A stretch of DNA of 37,570 bases from an uncultured Clostridia bacterium (GCA_944376195.1 CALWBW010000023.1:1-37570); one strand, 5' to 3'. Positions 1 through 8,499 are shown, counted from the stretch's first letter. Notes: generated by a model from the sequence alone, not told the origin. Translations and numbers: made by a program.

Positions 1-54
1 CGTGCGACCCCGGGCTTAGGAGGCTCGTGCTCTATCCAACTGAGCTACTGGGAC
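1..54 (-). tRNA. tRNA-Arg (CCT), 3' part cut by window edge
   Basis: Read on the minus strand, the 5' acceptor strand GTCCCAG is followed by a canonical D-arm (GCTC-AGTTGGATA-GAGC) and an anticodon loop CTCCTAA, giving anticodon CCT (Arg, AGG codon). The anticodon stem has one A-C mismatch (positions 29/41). The variable loop GGGTC and the start of the T-stem are visible before the window ends. The acceptor and D-arm match the usual clostridial tRNA-Arg(CCT). Confidence 0.8.
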
Positions 55-77
55 ATATATCAAAATTATTCAATTTT

Positions 78-147
78 CCCGCCCAAACGGATTCGAACGA
101 ACTGCCGCTTAGGAGTCGACCGCTCTATCCAACTGAGCTACGGGGGC
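78..147 (-). pseudogene. Degenerate tRNA-Arg(CCT)-like sequence
   Basis: On the minus strand this has acceptor GCCCCCG, a perfect D-arm, anticodon loop CTCCTAA (CCT) and a T-loop TTCGAAT. It is only about 70 nt long. The variable loop is almost absent, the T-stem hardly pairs, and the 3' acceptor strand does not complement the 5' strand well. It is therefore more likely a decayed or recombined tRNA copy than a working tRNA. It lies upstream of, and in tandem with, the tRNA at 1-54, sharing the D-arm and the same anticodon. A functional but unusual tRNA is not excluded. Confidence 0.5.
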
Positions 148-350
148 TTATATTGGGACAATTTTACTTGATATTGACGTCCTTTGATAATCTATTCAAA
201 ACACAATTGACGTCATGGACTTTTTTATCTTACACCGTGCTATCGCGTCTGTCAAGCGAAAACCTCTTTGTTCTCGTCTTGACATCTTTTAAATTGTCTG
301 GATTTCTTGCAGAGAAGAATTGTTTCAAAAATATACACTCTTTCGTCCGC

Positions 351-398
351 ATAAAAAAGACCACCGCAGGCCCCCATATGACCCTGCGGCGGTTACCA
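351..398 (-). terminator. Rho-independent terminator after MATE gene
   Basis: Minus-strand hairpin ACCGCCGCAGG / CCTGCGGTGGT with a short loop, followed by TCTTTTTT. It lies just beyond the stop of the MATE gene at 411. Confidence 0.8.
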
Positions 399-410
399 AA
401 AGCGCAAAAT

Positions 411-1817
411 TTATAAAGTTTTTTGGGAAAGTTGAGCATCAGAGCTGAGCGGGTTCCAGACCCCTTTTTTATAGCAGATGAAATACAGGAAAAACAGAAG
501 CAAATTGTGCGCAATCATACATGCCCAGGCTGAAATTAACCCCAAATGGAATAGATTAATGCAGAAGAACGTTCCTATAATTCGTATGCCCCACATTCCC
601 GCAATATTGAAAAGAAATGGCGTTTTTGTTTTTCCTACTCCCATCATAAAGCCTTCGACAATAATGGAAAACCCGTAAAATGGTTCGGAAACGGCAACCA
701 TACGCAAAACTGTGGCGCCGAGATTGACCACATCAGCGCTGGAAGAAAAAATTCTCATCAGTGCGGGCGCGCCAAGGAAAAGCAACGCACCGGAACCAGC
801 CATCAGAGCAATTTCCAACGGAATAAAGCGAGCTGCCAGACTTTTCATACGTTTTGCATCTTTGGCGCCAAAGGCATTGCCGGCCAAGGTAGCGGCTGCC
901 GTCTGCATCCCGTATCCGGGAATATAAAAGGCAGATTCAACTGTGTTTGCAATGGTATGTGCTGCTGTTGAAATTTCACCAAGGGAGTTAATCATAGCGG
1001 CAAAGGCGACATAGCCCAGAGAGGTGCCGAAGCGTTGTAAAACATTTGGAAAAGCAACGCGCAGACAGGGAATGAGAATTTCTTTGTCAGGCCGCAGACG
1101 CAGCCCACGCGGAGAGAGAAGGGGATGCCGCCATACTTGAAGCGTGATACAAATTCCACCGGCTGTGAAAGCAATGGCACTGGCAATTGCCGCGCCGAGT
1201 ACGCCAAGTCCCGCACCCCACATGGGGAAGGAAAGTGCCCCCAGGGAGATGGTGCGTACAGGATAAATCAAGAGAAAATTGAGAACGACATTGATGAAAT
1301 TTACAAGAATCCCGATTTTCATCGGCGAGCGGGTGTCGCCCGATGCGCGAAGTATCGTGCCAAAGATTGTGCTTGCTGTACGCGGCAGCATGGGCAGATA
1401 GAGTATTAGGAAATATTGCGATGCTGTTTTTTGGATGCTCGGATCAGCCTGCATCCAGATTGGAATCCATCCGCTTAGAGATACTGTGAGAATTGTGAAG
1501 AAGGTTCCAATCACCAGCGTGAGCAACACGGCCTGTGTTGCAGCGCGTTTGGCACGCTGCGGTTCATTTGCACCGAAAGCTTTGGAAATGTAGGAGAGAA
1601 ATCCAACGCCGACAGCGGAAATGGTGCTGCCGACCAGCCAGTTTACAGTACTGGTGGAACCTACTGCGGCGGTGGCCTCCGTTCCCAATGAACCGACCAT
1701 GGCGGTATCAACGTATTGGACTGTCGTTTGCATCAGTTGTTCCAGCATGGTTGGCCAGGCAAGCGCCCAGATAGTAAAAAGCATGCTGAGTTTTTCTGTC
1801 CTTTGAATTTGTTGCAT
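411..1817 (-). CDS. MATE-family multidrug/Na+ antiporter
   Basis: A polytopic membrane protein of about 468 aa with two MATE (MatE) repeats. The N-terminal half starts with the typical 'WPTMLEQLMQTTVQYVDTAMVGSLG' type first helix (residues about 15-40, written here only as a motif class) and the pattern recurs in the second half with the 'GNAFGAKD' cytoplasmic motif. Family members export cationic drugs and metabolites using Na+ or H+ gradients; the substrate here cannot be told. An in-frame ATG lies 13 codons further upstream, but the ATG at 1817 is preceded by AGGACGG at good spacing and is preferred. It is a single-gene unit on the minus strand, ended by the hairpin at 351-398. Confidence 0.9.
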   Translation of the reverse strand: MQQIQRTEKLSMLFTIWALAWPTMLEQLMQTTVQYVDTAMVGSLGTEATAAVGSTSTVNWLVGSTISAVGVGFLSYISKAFGANEPQRAKRAATQAVLLTLVIGTFFTILTVSLSGWIPIWMQADPSIQKTASQYFLILYLPMLPRTASTIFGTILRASGDTRSPMKIGILVNFINVVLNFLLIYPVRTISLGALSFPMWGAGLGVLGAAIASAIAFTAGGICITLQVWRHPLLSPRGLRLRPDKEILIPCLRVAFPNVLQRFGTSLGYVAFAAMINSLGEISTAAHTIANTVESAFYIPGYGMQTAAATLAGNAFGAKDAKRMKSLAARFIPLEIALMAGSGALLFLGAPALMRIFSSSADVVNLGATVLRMVAVSEPFYGFSIIVEGFMMGVGKTKTPFLFNIAGMWGIRIIGTFFCINLFHLGLISAWACMIAHNLLLFFLYFICYKKGVWNPLSSDAQLSQKTL

Positions 1818-1950
1818 ATCAATTCCGTCCTGTTCCGGCAAAGAAAAGCCTCTCAAAACATATATTTTGCAGTTTAATTGAAATTCTTAGCGCAATATAG
1901 CGGTATTTAATGTCTGTCGTGGAATCTGGAAAGAAAAATGACGCAGAAAG

Positions 1951-1990
1951 ACCCTGGCCACCAAAAACAAGTTGACCAGGGTTTTCTTAT
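1951..1990. terminator. Hairpin between MATE and CorC-type genes, probable terminator
   Basis: ACCCTGG at 1951-1957 pairs with CCAGGGT at 1976-1982. The plus-strand side is followed by TTTTCTT, and the minus-strand side by CTTTCT. It sits 3' of the CorC-type gene, so it most likely ends that minus-strand transcript although its T-tract there is poor. Confidence 0.5.
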
Positions 1991-2018
1991 GAAAAAAGCA
2001 AAGGAAACAGTCGGGAAA

Positions 2019-3353
2019 TCAGGCGGGGGTATCGCTATTTTCTACGGGATTTACGGTGACTTTGATTTCAAGTACCTGTTTATGATCGGTCTTTGTCACT
2101 TCAATCGTCAGGTTTTCATATTGGAAAGTTTCGCCTGGTTCCGGAATATGTTCAAATTCTTCTGTCACCCAACCGCCGACGGAGACGGAATCCGAATCCT
2201 TATCCGGCTCAAAACCAAATTTAGAGAGCATATCGTCAAGATCCATATCACACAGAACACGATATGTGTTTTCTCCGGTCTGAATGAATTCTTCCACCAC
2301 TTCGTCGCTTTCGTCCCAAATTTCGCCTACAATCTCTTCCAGGATATCTTCCATGGTGACGATACCGGCAACGCCGCCAAATTCGTCTACTACCATGGCC
2401 ATATGCGTATGCTCCCGCTGCATTTCTTTAAGTAAATCATGAGCAGGGATGGTTTCCGGGACAAATTTTGCCGGATGCAATAAATCTGTCAATTCATGCG
2501 GCTGATTGTTTTGAATAGCCAGAAGGTATTCGCGCGTATGCAGAATGCCTGCGACATCGTCAATGTTATCACGACAGACCGGCATACGAGAGTATCCGTT
2601 TTCTGTAATAACCTGCAAAATTTCCTCCGGCGTATTGTCCAACCAGAGCACTGTCGTGCGGGTACGGTGCACCATGACGTCCGAAGCCGTAACGTTATTG
2701 AACGCAAAGACGTTTTCAATCAGCTCTTTTTCATCCGGTTCAATGGTACCGTTTTCCTCGCCGATATCGAGCATCATGATGATCTCTTCTTCCGAGACCG
2801 TCTCCTCGTCCTCTTTAGGATTTAAACCAAGGAGGCGCAGGACGGCATTGGTGGAGATGGTCATAAACCAGATCACCGGTTTCAAGACGGTCGAGAGTCC
2901 GGTAATAAAGCCGCAGACAGCACGTGCCACTGCATCGGCCTTTTTCATGGCGATTCGCTTTGGAACGAGTTCGCCCAGAATCAGCGTAAAATACGAAAGA
3001 ATCAACGTAATGACGATAACAGACAACGTGTTGAGGACATTTTGTGGAATGCTGGTGACCCTACAGTCATAAATGAGCCAGTTGACCAGACGGTCGGAGA
3101 AGTTTTCCGCCGCGAATGCAGAACCGAGGAAACCGGCCAGCGTAATACCAATTTGAATGGTGGAGAGGAAACCGGTAGGCTCGGTGACCATTTTTAACAT
3201 TTTGGAAGCTTTACGGTCGCCGGCTTCTACCTGTTTCTTCAATTTGTTTTCGTTCAGAGAAATGACGGCGATTTCCGTCATCGCAAAAAAAGCGTTCAGG
3301 AGAATTAAGATGACCTGTAGTAAAATTTGTTGACCTATTGATGCCGATGGCAT
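2019..3353 (-). CDS. CNNM/CorC (HlyC)-family transporter-associated membrane protein with CBS pair
   Basis: Product of about 444 aa. Residues about 1-190 form a DUF21/CNNM membrane domain with several hydrophobic segments ('NAFFAMTEIAV', 'LILGELVPKRIA'). Residues about 195-330 hold two CBS repeats, beginning at 'DVMVHRTRT' and continuing to 'MVVDEFGGVAGIVTMEDILEEI'. The C-terminal about 90 residues form a CorC_HlyC domain. Such proteins are linked to Mg2+/Co2+ efflux or Na+-coupled Mg2+ extrusion, although older annotation calls them hemolysins. The start at 3353 is chosen because GAAAGGA precedes it; 23 further in-frame codons upstream overlap the leader terminator. Expression probably depends on the structured leader at 3354-3547. 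Confidence 0.88.
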   Translation of the reverse strand: MPSASIGQQILLQVILILLNAFFAMTEIAVISLNENKLKKQVEAGDRKASKMLKMVTEPTGFLSTIQIGITLAGFLGSAFAAENFSDRLVNWLIYDCRVTSIPQNVLNTLSVIVITLILSYFTLILGELVPKRIAMKKADAVARAVCGFITGLSTVLKPVIWFMTISTNAVLRLLGLNPKEDEETVSEEEIIMMLDIGEENGTIEPDEKELIENVFAFNNVTASDVMVHRTRTTVLWLDNTPEEILQVITENGYSRMPVCRDNIDDVAGILHTREYLLAIQNNQPHELTDLLHPAKFVPETIPAHDLLKEMQREHTHMAMVVDEFGGVAGIVTMEDILEEIVGEIWDESDEVVEEFIQTGENTYRVLCDMDLDDMLSKFGFEPDKDSDSVSVGGWVTEEFEHIPEPGETFQYENLTIEVTKTDHKQVLEIKVTVNPVENSDTPA

Positions 3354-3547
3354 AATTATGTAGTTCCTTTCTTCAATTAAATTTGGCTGAAAACGCAAAA
3401 AAGCATACCCCACGTACTTCAATCACAGTACGTAGGTTATGCTATCCACTCAATTTTCATAACGCCTCGACCCGCGGCGTTACTGTCGCTACCGTCCATG
3501 GAACAAGAAGACCCCTTTTTTAAAAATTCTGTATTCCTTACAAATAC
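3354..3547 (-). promoter_or_regulatory. Riboswitch-like attenuator leader of the CorC-type gene
   Basis: The leader is about 194 nt from the predicted start site to the start codon. A perfect 7-bp stem TAACGCC/GGCGTTA (3460-3482) lies upstream of an intrinsic terminator (3396-3442). The terminator has 14 of 16 positions paired, with an 8-nt loop and six Ts. The 3' arm of the upstream stem continues as GTTATG, which can pair with CATAAC in the 5' arm of the terminator. The two hairpins are thus mutually exclusive, as in a transcriptional riboswitch. I do not recognise the aptamer class; a metal-ion ligand would fit the downstream gene (inference). Confidence 0.65.
3396..3442 (-). terminator. 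Intrinsic terminator inside the CorC leader
   Basis: Minus-strand hairpin with arms starting GCATAACC and ending GGGGTATGC, followed immediately by TTTTTTG. It lies about 43 bp before the start codon, so it can only act as an attenuator. Confidence 0.75.
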
Positions 3548-3553
3548 CCTCCC

Positions 3554-3582
3554 ATTATAGTATGCTCTCTATCAAAAGTCAA
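3554..3582 (-). promoter_or_regulatory. Sigma-A promoter of the CorC-type gene
   Basis: On the minus strand TTGACT (3577-3582), a 17-bp spacer, then TATAAT (3554-3559). The start site is predicted near 3547. Confidence 0.85.
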
Positions 3583-3669
3583 GTCATAAAAAGGAATGGG
3601 TAAAAATCTTTCCAAAAAACAGACGACATTCTGGCAAAAGGTCTATGTGCCACACTGCATATATAGAAA

Positions 3670-3705
3670 AAAAGCCGGGAAAGCAACACCCTTCCCGGCT
3701 TTTTA
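3670..3705 (-). terminator. Terminator of the fab-acc-degV operon (bidirectional)
   Basis: The inverted repeat AGCCGGGAA / TTCCCGGCT has A-runs on the left and T-runs on the right, so it can work in both directions. It lies directly after the degV stop codon. Confidence 0.85.
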
Positions 3706-4530
3706 TCATATTTCCGGCTCAAACCACATGACGCCCAAAACGGTAACCCCCAAATGGATACCGAGTACCGGACTAAGACGTCGCAACATAACCTCTCCGC
3801 CCCGGCGTTCACAAATCATTCCGGCCAATTCCCGCGCCGCTTCCGACTCGGAGATATACTGAACCGCCACCTCGAGTGCGTTGGCAGGCACGGCGCGTGC
3901 GAGTTGACGTAGTTGATCGTTTGCCCCATGTGTGATGCCGTAGGAGACGACAGAACCGTCCCGGCAGGTGAGAAGGGGACGAATATTGAGAATTGTGCTG
4001 ACTGACTGACGAACGGGACCAAGACGTCCGCTGCGCCGCAGCGGCGCCATATCGCTGACGGAAAACACCGTTTTGACACGGTCGCGCATGGCGGTAATGG
4101 CGTCGGCCGTTTCTTCAAGTGTGGCGCCTCCGTCAATCAGGCGGCGCGCCTCCCTTACGAGGAAAGCCAGGCCGATAGCCGTGGTACGCGTATCGACCAC
4201 GCGAATTCCGTCGTCCCCCAAATCGTGCGCGCAGGCGGAAGCGTTGCTGAAAGTACCGCTTAGCCGAGAAGATATCGTCAGGCAAAGAACTTCAAAACCG
4301 GCTTTCCGCAGCGCCTTAAACGTACGGAGATACCGTCCGACCGCCGGCTGCGAGGTGTGGGGATTCGGTTCCGATTCAATCAGGGGGATAAAATCACCGT
4401 TTGTCCCGATGAAGCTTTCCGTGTACGTTTTACCACAGAGTGTATAAGTCATGGGCACGTAGATCACGCCTAATTCATGCGCGCCGGCCTTTGTCATACA
4501 GGCACTGGAGTCTGTTGCAATGACAATCAT
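3706..4530 (-). CDS. DegV-family fatty-acid-binding protein
   Basis: A 274-aa protein with the DegV N-terminal signature (TDSSACM, residues 6-12), the 'TSQPAVG' segment near residue 60 and a second-domain 'RRSGRLGP'-type motif near 165. DegV proteins bind a fatty acid in a deep cleft. Those called FakB deliver it to the kinase FakA for phosphorylation and entry into phospholipid synthesis. The start codon overlaps the accA stop by 4 nt (ATGA), so it is translationally coupled to fatty-acid synthesis genes. This supports a role in handling exogenous or newly made acyl chains (inference). No fakA is visible in this window. It is the last gene of the operon. Confidence 0.9.
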   Translation of the reverse strand: MIVIATDSSACMTKAGAHELGVIYVPMTYTLCGKTYTESFIGTNGDFIPLIESEPNPHTSQPAVGRYLRTFKALRKAGFEVLCLTISSRLSGTFSNASACAHDLGDDGIRVVDTRTTAIGLAFLVREARRLIDGGATLEETADAITAMRDRVKTVFSVSDMAPLRRSGRLGPVRQSVSTILNIRPLLTCRDGSVVSYGITHGANDQLRQLARAVPANALEVAVQYISESEAARELAGMICERRGGEVMLRRLSPVLGIHLGVTVLGVMWFEPEI

Positions 4531-5315
4531 GCATCCAACCTCCCGATTTTCCGGAATTTTTCATACCGCGCTTGCAGGAGGACATCCGAAGGCATGGCTT
4601 TTTTCTCACGCAGCGTGTCGAAAAGCGCATAGCGCAAGGTGCTGAAAACCGGAGAAAAATCTGCGCCGTCTGCAGGTTCCGGGATGATCCGCTCGATGAC
4701 ACCCAACGCCTGCAAATCTTCCGCGGTGATTCTCAGGGAGTTTGCCGCTTCCTCGGCATGTTCGGCGTCTTTCCAAATAATACTGGAGGCGCCTTCCGGA
4801 GAAATGACGGAGTAGACCGCGTTTTCCAGCATCCATACTTCGTCCGCAACAGCCAGCGCAAGCGCGCCGCCGGAGCCGCCTTCCCCAATTAAAATGGAGA
4901 GGATCGGCGTTTTCAAAGACATCATTTCTACCAGATTATGCGCAATGGCACTTCCTTGGCCGCGTTCTTCGGCGCCGATTCCACTATACGCGCCGGAAGT
5001 GTCGACAAAACAGATCACCGGACGGGAGAACTTCTCCGCCTGATGCATGAGACGGAGCGCTTTCCGATAACCTTCCGGATGTGCAGAACCGAAATTCCGT
5101 GCGATCCGTTCTTTTGTATCCCGGCCTTTTTCAAGCCCGATAACGGTAACCGGCATACCGGCCAGACGGCCTACGCCGCCGATGATGGCGTGATCATCTC
5201 CGTAAAACCGGTCTCCGTGCAATTCACAGAAATCTTCAATAATATTTTGAATAAAAGCAGACGCCGTGGGGCGGCCTTTGGCGCGGGCAAGCGTTAAGCG
5301 CTCATATGCTGTCAT
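4527..5315 (-). CDS. accA: Acetyl-CoA carboxylase carboxyltransferase subunit alpha
   Basis: A protein of about 262 aa; with AccD it forms the carboxyltransferase that moves the carboxyl group from biotin to acetyl-CoA. The family blocks 'IIGGVGRLAGMPVTVIGLEKG', 'FVDTSGAYSGIGAEERGQ' and 'IGEGGSGGALALAVAD' (motifs given as block names) are all present. It is shorter than the E. coli enzyme at the N-terminus, as in several Firmicutes. A further 26 in-frame codons lie upstream, but AGGAGGTG precedes the ATG at 5315, which is chosen. That start lies inside the 3' end of accD (14-nt overlap), suggesting coupled translation and balanced subunits. Confidence 0.95.
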   Translation of the reverse strand: MTAYERLTLARAKGRPTASAFIQNIIEDFCELHGDRFYGDDHAIIGGVGRLAGMPVTVIGLEKGRDTKERIARNFGSAHPEGYRKALRLMHQAEKFSRPVICFVDTSGAYSGIGAEERGQGSAIAHNLVEMMSLKTPILSILIGEGGSGGALALAVADEVWMLENAVYSVISPEGASSIIWKDAEHAEEAANSLRITAEDLQALGVIERIIPEPADGADFSPVFSTLRYALFDTLREKKAMPSDVLLQARYEKFRKIGRLDA

Positions 5316-6186
5316 GCGGCACCTCCTGATGCAGAGCGAGCAGCATGGAGACCAGTTGACGCTGTTCACCACGCGGCGCGATTTTATCGACAAAGCCTTT
5401 TTCTACTAAGAACTCCGCACGCTGGAACCCTTCCGGCAGCGTTTGGCGCATGGTCTGCTCAATGACGCGCGGACCGGCAAAGCCGATGAGCGCACCAGGT
5501 TCCGCCAAAATAATATCGCCCAGCATGGCAAAGGAAGCGGTGACGCCGCCCGTTGTAGGATCCGTTAAAATCGTAAGATAAAAAAGCCCTGCGTCACTGT
5601 GACGTCCGACGGCGGCGCTGGTTTTTGCCATTTGCATCAGGGAAAGCATCCCCTCATGAATGCGCGCGCCGCCGGAGACCGTGTAGCCGACCACCGGAAG
5701 GCGATGCTCCAATGCATACTCAAAAAGCCGGACGATTTTATCGCCGACCGTAGCGCTCATACTGCCCATCATAAATCGGGGTTCCATGGCAAAAAGCGCC
5801 GTCTTATATCCATCAACTGTACAATGTCCGGTGACGACGGCTTCCCGTTCGCCTGACGCCTTGCGCGCAGCTTCTAGTTTTTCCTGGTAATGCGGAAAGG
5901 AGAGCCGGTCGTGTGCTTCCGCCTCAGCGTCATGCTCTACAAAACTGCCTTCATCTGCAAGAAATGCAATACGCTCCCTGGCGCTCAGGCGGAAATGGTA
6001 TCCGCATCCGGGGCACACGGAATGGTTTTCACGCAGTTCACTCACAAAGAGCGCGCGTTTGCATCCCGGGCAGGCAGTCATGAGCCGGTCGGGAATGGAA
6101 GGCAGCAGTTCTCCGCTCTTTTTCTGCGGCGCGGATTCCCCCTCTAGAGAGAGCTTTGGTTTGATAAACGAACTTTTATTGAACAT
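5302..6186 (-). CDS. accD: Acetyl-CoA carboxylase carboxyltransferase subunit beta
   Basis: A 294-aa protein with the AccD zinc ribbon (C39, C42, C58, C61) followed by the crotonase-like carboxyltransferase fold. The fold includes 'GSMSATVGDKIVRLFEYA', 'PVVGYTVSGGARIHEGM' and 'DPTTGGVTASFAMLGDI' blocks. It partners with AccA. It begins 12 nt after the accC stop, with AGAGGA upstream of ATG. The length and motifs are normal for the family. Confidence 0.95.
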   Translation of the reverse strand: MFNKSSFIKPKLSLEGESAPQKKSGELLPSIPDRLMTACPGCKRALFVSELRENHSVCPGCGYHFRLSARERIAFLADEGSFVEHDAEAEAHDRLSFPHYQEKLEAARKASGEREAVVTGHCTVDGYKTALFAMEPRFMMGSMSATVGDKIVRLFEYALEHRLPVVGYTVSGGARIHEGMLSLMQMAKTSAAVGRHSDAGLFYLTILTDPTTGGVTASFAMLGDIILAEPGALIGFAGPRVIEQTMRQTLPEGFQRAEFLVEKGFVDKIAPRGEQRQLVSMLLALHQEVPHDSI

Positions 6187-6198
6187 GAAAACGTCCTC

Positions 6199-7554
6199 TT
6201 AGTTAAGCCGGTTGGACGGCTCCAGATAACGATTGACAAAATCCGTGGTATACGTTCCGTCGCGGAACGCAGATTCCGAAATCAGCTCGATCTGTAATTC
6301 CCGGTTATTGTCAATCCCGTCGATGACCGTTTCGCATAATGCGGCGTTCATTTTGCGGATGGCCTCCGCGCGCGTCTGTGCGTGCACAATGAGTTTCCCC
6401 ACCATGGAATCATAAAACGGCGGGATCCGATAGCCCTGATAGAGCGCTGTGTCAAACCGGACCCAGGGGCCGCCGGGAATGTGCAAAAGCGAGACAGTTC
6501 CGCAGCTGGGGCGGAACCCGTGACGGGGATCTTCCGCATTGATCCGGCACTCAATCGCGTGCCCGCGCAGGATAATATCCTCCTGCGTAAAATCCATGGG
6601 CATTCCCGCTGCAACGCGGATTTGCCATTTGACAAGATCCATCCCTGTGACCATTTCCGTAACGGGATGCTCTACCTGCAACCGCGTATTCATTTCCATG
6701 AAGTAAAAATTGCCTTCTGAATCGAGCAGGAATTCCACTGTCCCCACACCCCGATACGAGACGGCCTTTGCGGCTGAAACCGCTGCCGCCATCATCCGGG
6801 TACGAAGGGATTCATCTACGGCAGGGGAGGGACTCTCTTCAATCAGTTTCTGGTTTTTGCGCTGCATGGAACATTCCCGTTCCCCCAGGCAGATAACCTC
6901 ACCGAAGTTATCGCACAGAAGCTGCATTTCAATATGTTTGACCGGCGAGAGAAAACGCTCCAGATAAACCGCACCGTCGCCAAAGGCGCTGGAAGCTTCG
7001 CTCGTTGCGGCAAGAAATGCGGGAATGAGCGCGTCTTCGCGTTCGACAAGACGGATTCCGCGGCCACCGCCGCCGGAACGTGCCTTTACAAGAAGCGGAA
7101 AACCAATCAGACGTGCGGCGGCAAGCGCCTCTTCTTCTGTCTGCACAATATCACAGCCGGGTACGACCGGGACGCCTGCGTCCTGCATGGTACGTCGGGC
7201 TTCGTCCTTATCTCCCATCCGTTCGATCACTTCCGCCGGAGGACCGATAAATACAATTCCGCACTCGGCACACAGACGGGCAAAACGCGCATTTTCAGAG
7301 AGCAGGCCGTATCCGGGATGAATGGCTTCCGCCCCGGTCAAAACGGCGGCGGAAAGGATGGCCTGCATATTCAAATAACTCTCACGGGCAGGAGCGGGAC
7401 CAATGCAGATACTTTCGTCGGCAAAGCTGACATGCAGCGCGTCGCGGTCGGCTTCCGAATACACAGCGACCGTCGCAATGCCCATCTCCTTACAGGCCCG
7501 GATAATCCGCACGGCAATTTCCCCGCGGTTTGCAATCAGAATTTTTGAAAACAC
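6199..7554 (-). CDS. accC: Acetyl-CoA carboxylase biotin carboxylase subunit
   Basis: A 451-aa ATP-grasp enzyme that carboxylates the biotin of AccB using ATP and bicarbonate. The N-terminal 'KILIANRGEIAVRIIRACKE', the glycine-rich ATP loop 'KARSGGGGRGIR' (about residues 158-169) and the catalytic 'MEMNTRLQVEHPVTE' (about 286-300) are complete. The start codon is GTG at 7554, directly after the fabZ stop. GGAGGG lies 10 nt upstream within the end of fabZ. Confidence 0.96.
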   Translation of the reverse strand: MFSKILIANRGEIAVRIIRACKEMGIATVAVYSEADRDALHVSFADESICIGPAPARESYLNMQAILSAAVLTGAEAIHPGYGLLSENARFARLCAECGIVFIGPPAEVIERMGDKDEARRTMQDAGVPVVPGCDIVQTEEEALAAARLIGFPLLVKARSGGGGRGIRLVEREDALIPAFLAATSEASSAFGDGAVYLERFLSPVKHIEMQLLCDNFGEVICLGERECSMQRKNQKLIEESPSPAVDESLRTRMMAAAVSAAKAVSYRGVGTVEFLLDSEGNFYFMEMNTRLQVEHPVTEMVTGMDLVKWQIRVAAGMPMDFTQEDIILRGHAIECRINAEDPRHGFRPSCGTVSLLHIPGGPWVRFDTALYQGYRIPPFYDSMVGKLIVHAQTRAEAIRKMNAALCETVIDGIDNNRELQIELISESAFRDGTYTTDFVNRYLEPSNRLN

Positions 7555-7557
7555 CGG

Positions 7558-7977
7558 TCAGCGTCCCTCCGTAATGGCGAAAGAAAGATCTCCTTCGCAG
7601 CACAGTTTCCCTCCTACAGTTGCGCGCGCGTGCGCAAAGTAAAAGGGCGGTTTACTTCTGGTCAGACTTGCGCTGACCTCAATGGTATCGCCCGGACGGA
7701 CCATCTGACGGAATTTTACCCGGTCAAGGCCGGTATAGTAAGCCGTTTTCCCCTCCAATTGCTTGCCAAGCAAAATCGCGCAGGCCTGCCCCATAATCTC
7801 GCATTGAATGACACCGGGCACGACGGGATTTCCGGGGAAATGTCCCTGTAAAAACCATTCGTCGCCGCGGACGGTATACCGCCCGTGCGCTACGCCGTCT
7901 GCGTCTTCAAAAATTTCGTCAACGAGAAGCATGGGTTCGCGATGGGGAAGCAGAGTTTTGATTTCATTTCTATCCAT
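7558..7977 (-). CDS. fabZ: 3-hydroxyacyl-ACP dehydratase
   Basis: A 139-aa hot-dog-fold dehydratase with the signature HFPGNPVVPG; catalytic H46 and E60 are at the expected places. It removes water from 3-hydroxyacyl-ACP in the elongation cycle. GGAGGA precedes the ATG. It sits between accB and accC, mixing dehydratase and carboxylase genes in one transcript, an arrangement common in Firmicutes. No fabA or fabM (unsaturated fatty-acid branch) is visible here. Confidence 0.95.
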   Translation of the reverse strand: MDRNEIKTLLPHREPMLLVDEIFEDADGVAHGRYTVRGDEWFLQGHFPGNPVVPGVIQCEIMGQACAILLGKQLEGKTAYYTGLDRVKFRQMVRPGDTIEVSASLTRSKPPFYFAHARATVGGKLCCEGDLSFAITEGR

Positions 7978-8040
7978 AAAGTCCTCCGATACGCGTGAAA
8001 AAACGTCGGTAGCCGGGACTTTAATCCGGCATGAACCGTC

Positions 8041-8499
8041 TCAGATAATTTTAAACAAGGTCTGCCCGAATTCGACGACATCGCCATTTACCGCGCAGAC
8101 ATCTACAATTTCTCCGTCGCACTCCGCCGTAATTTCATTCATCAGTTTCATCGCTTCAATGATGCAAAGCGTATCCCCTTCGTGAACATGGCTTCCAATC
8201 GTGACAAAGGGAGCGCGGTCAGGCGATGGTGCGGCATAAAAAACACCGACCATGGGGGAAGTGACCAGTTTTGCATGATTGAAATCCATGCCGGGGTCGT
8301 CTTCCTGTGCGGCGGGAGCCGTCTGCGCTCCGGCAGCAGGAACAGGCGAAACAGGTTGCTGGACAGACGGGGCAGCCTGTACGGCTCCGCCCCGTTCCAG
8401 TTTTATGATACAGTCGTTTTCGCGAATTTCCAGCGAGGTCAGCCCGGTCTCCTGCATGAGTTGAGCCAGAGCTTTGACGGTGGAAGGTTTTGTATTCAT
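8041..8499 (-). CDS. accB: Biotin carboxyl carrier protein
   Basis: A 152-aa protein with an N-terminal docking helix, an Ala/Pro/Gln-rich linker (about residues 38-68) and a C-terminal biotinyl domain. The domain contains the EAMKLMNE motif; K118 is the biotinylated lysine. It carries carboxybiotin between AccC and the AccA/AccD transferase. It starts 3 nt downstream of the fabF stop. Confidence 0.96.
   Translation of the reverse strand: MNTKPSTVKALAQLMQETGLTSLEIRENDCIIKLERGGAVQAAPSVQQPVSPVPAAGAQTAPAAQEDDPGMDFNHAKLVTSPMVGVFYAAPSPDRAPFVTIGSHVHEGDTLCIIEAMKLMNEITAECDGEIVDVCAVNGDVVEFGQTLFKII

Noticed and set aside
27-416. Open frame of 129 codons on the plus strand
   Set aside because: It runs antisense through both tRNA-like sequences and into a terminator, with no ribosome site and unnatural composition.
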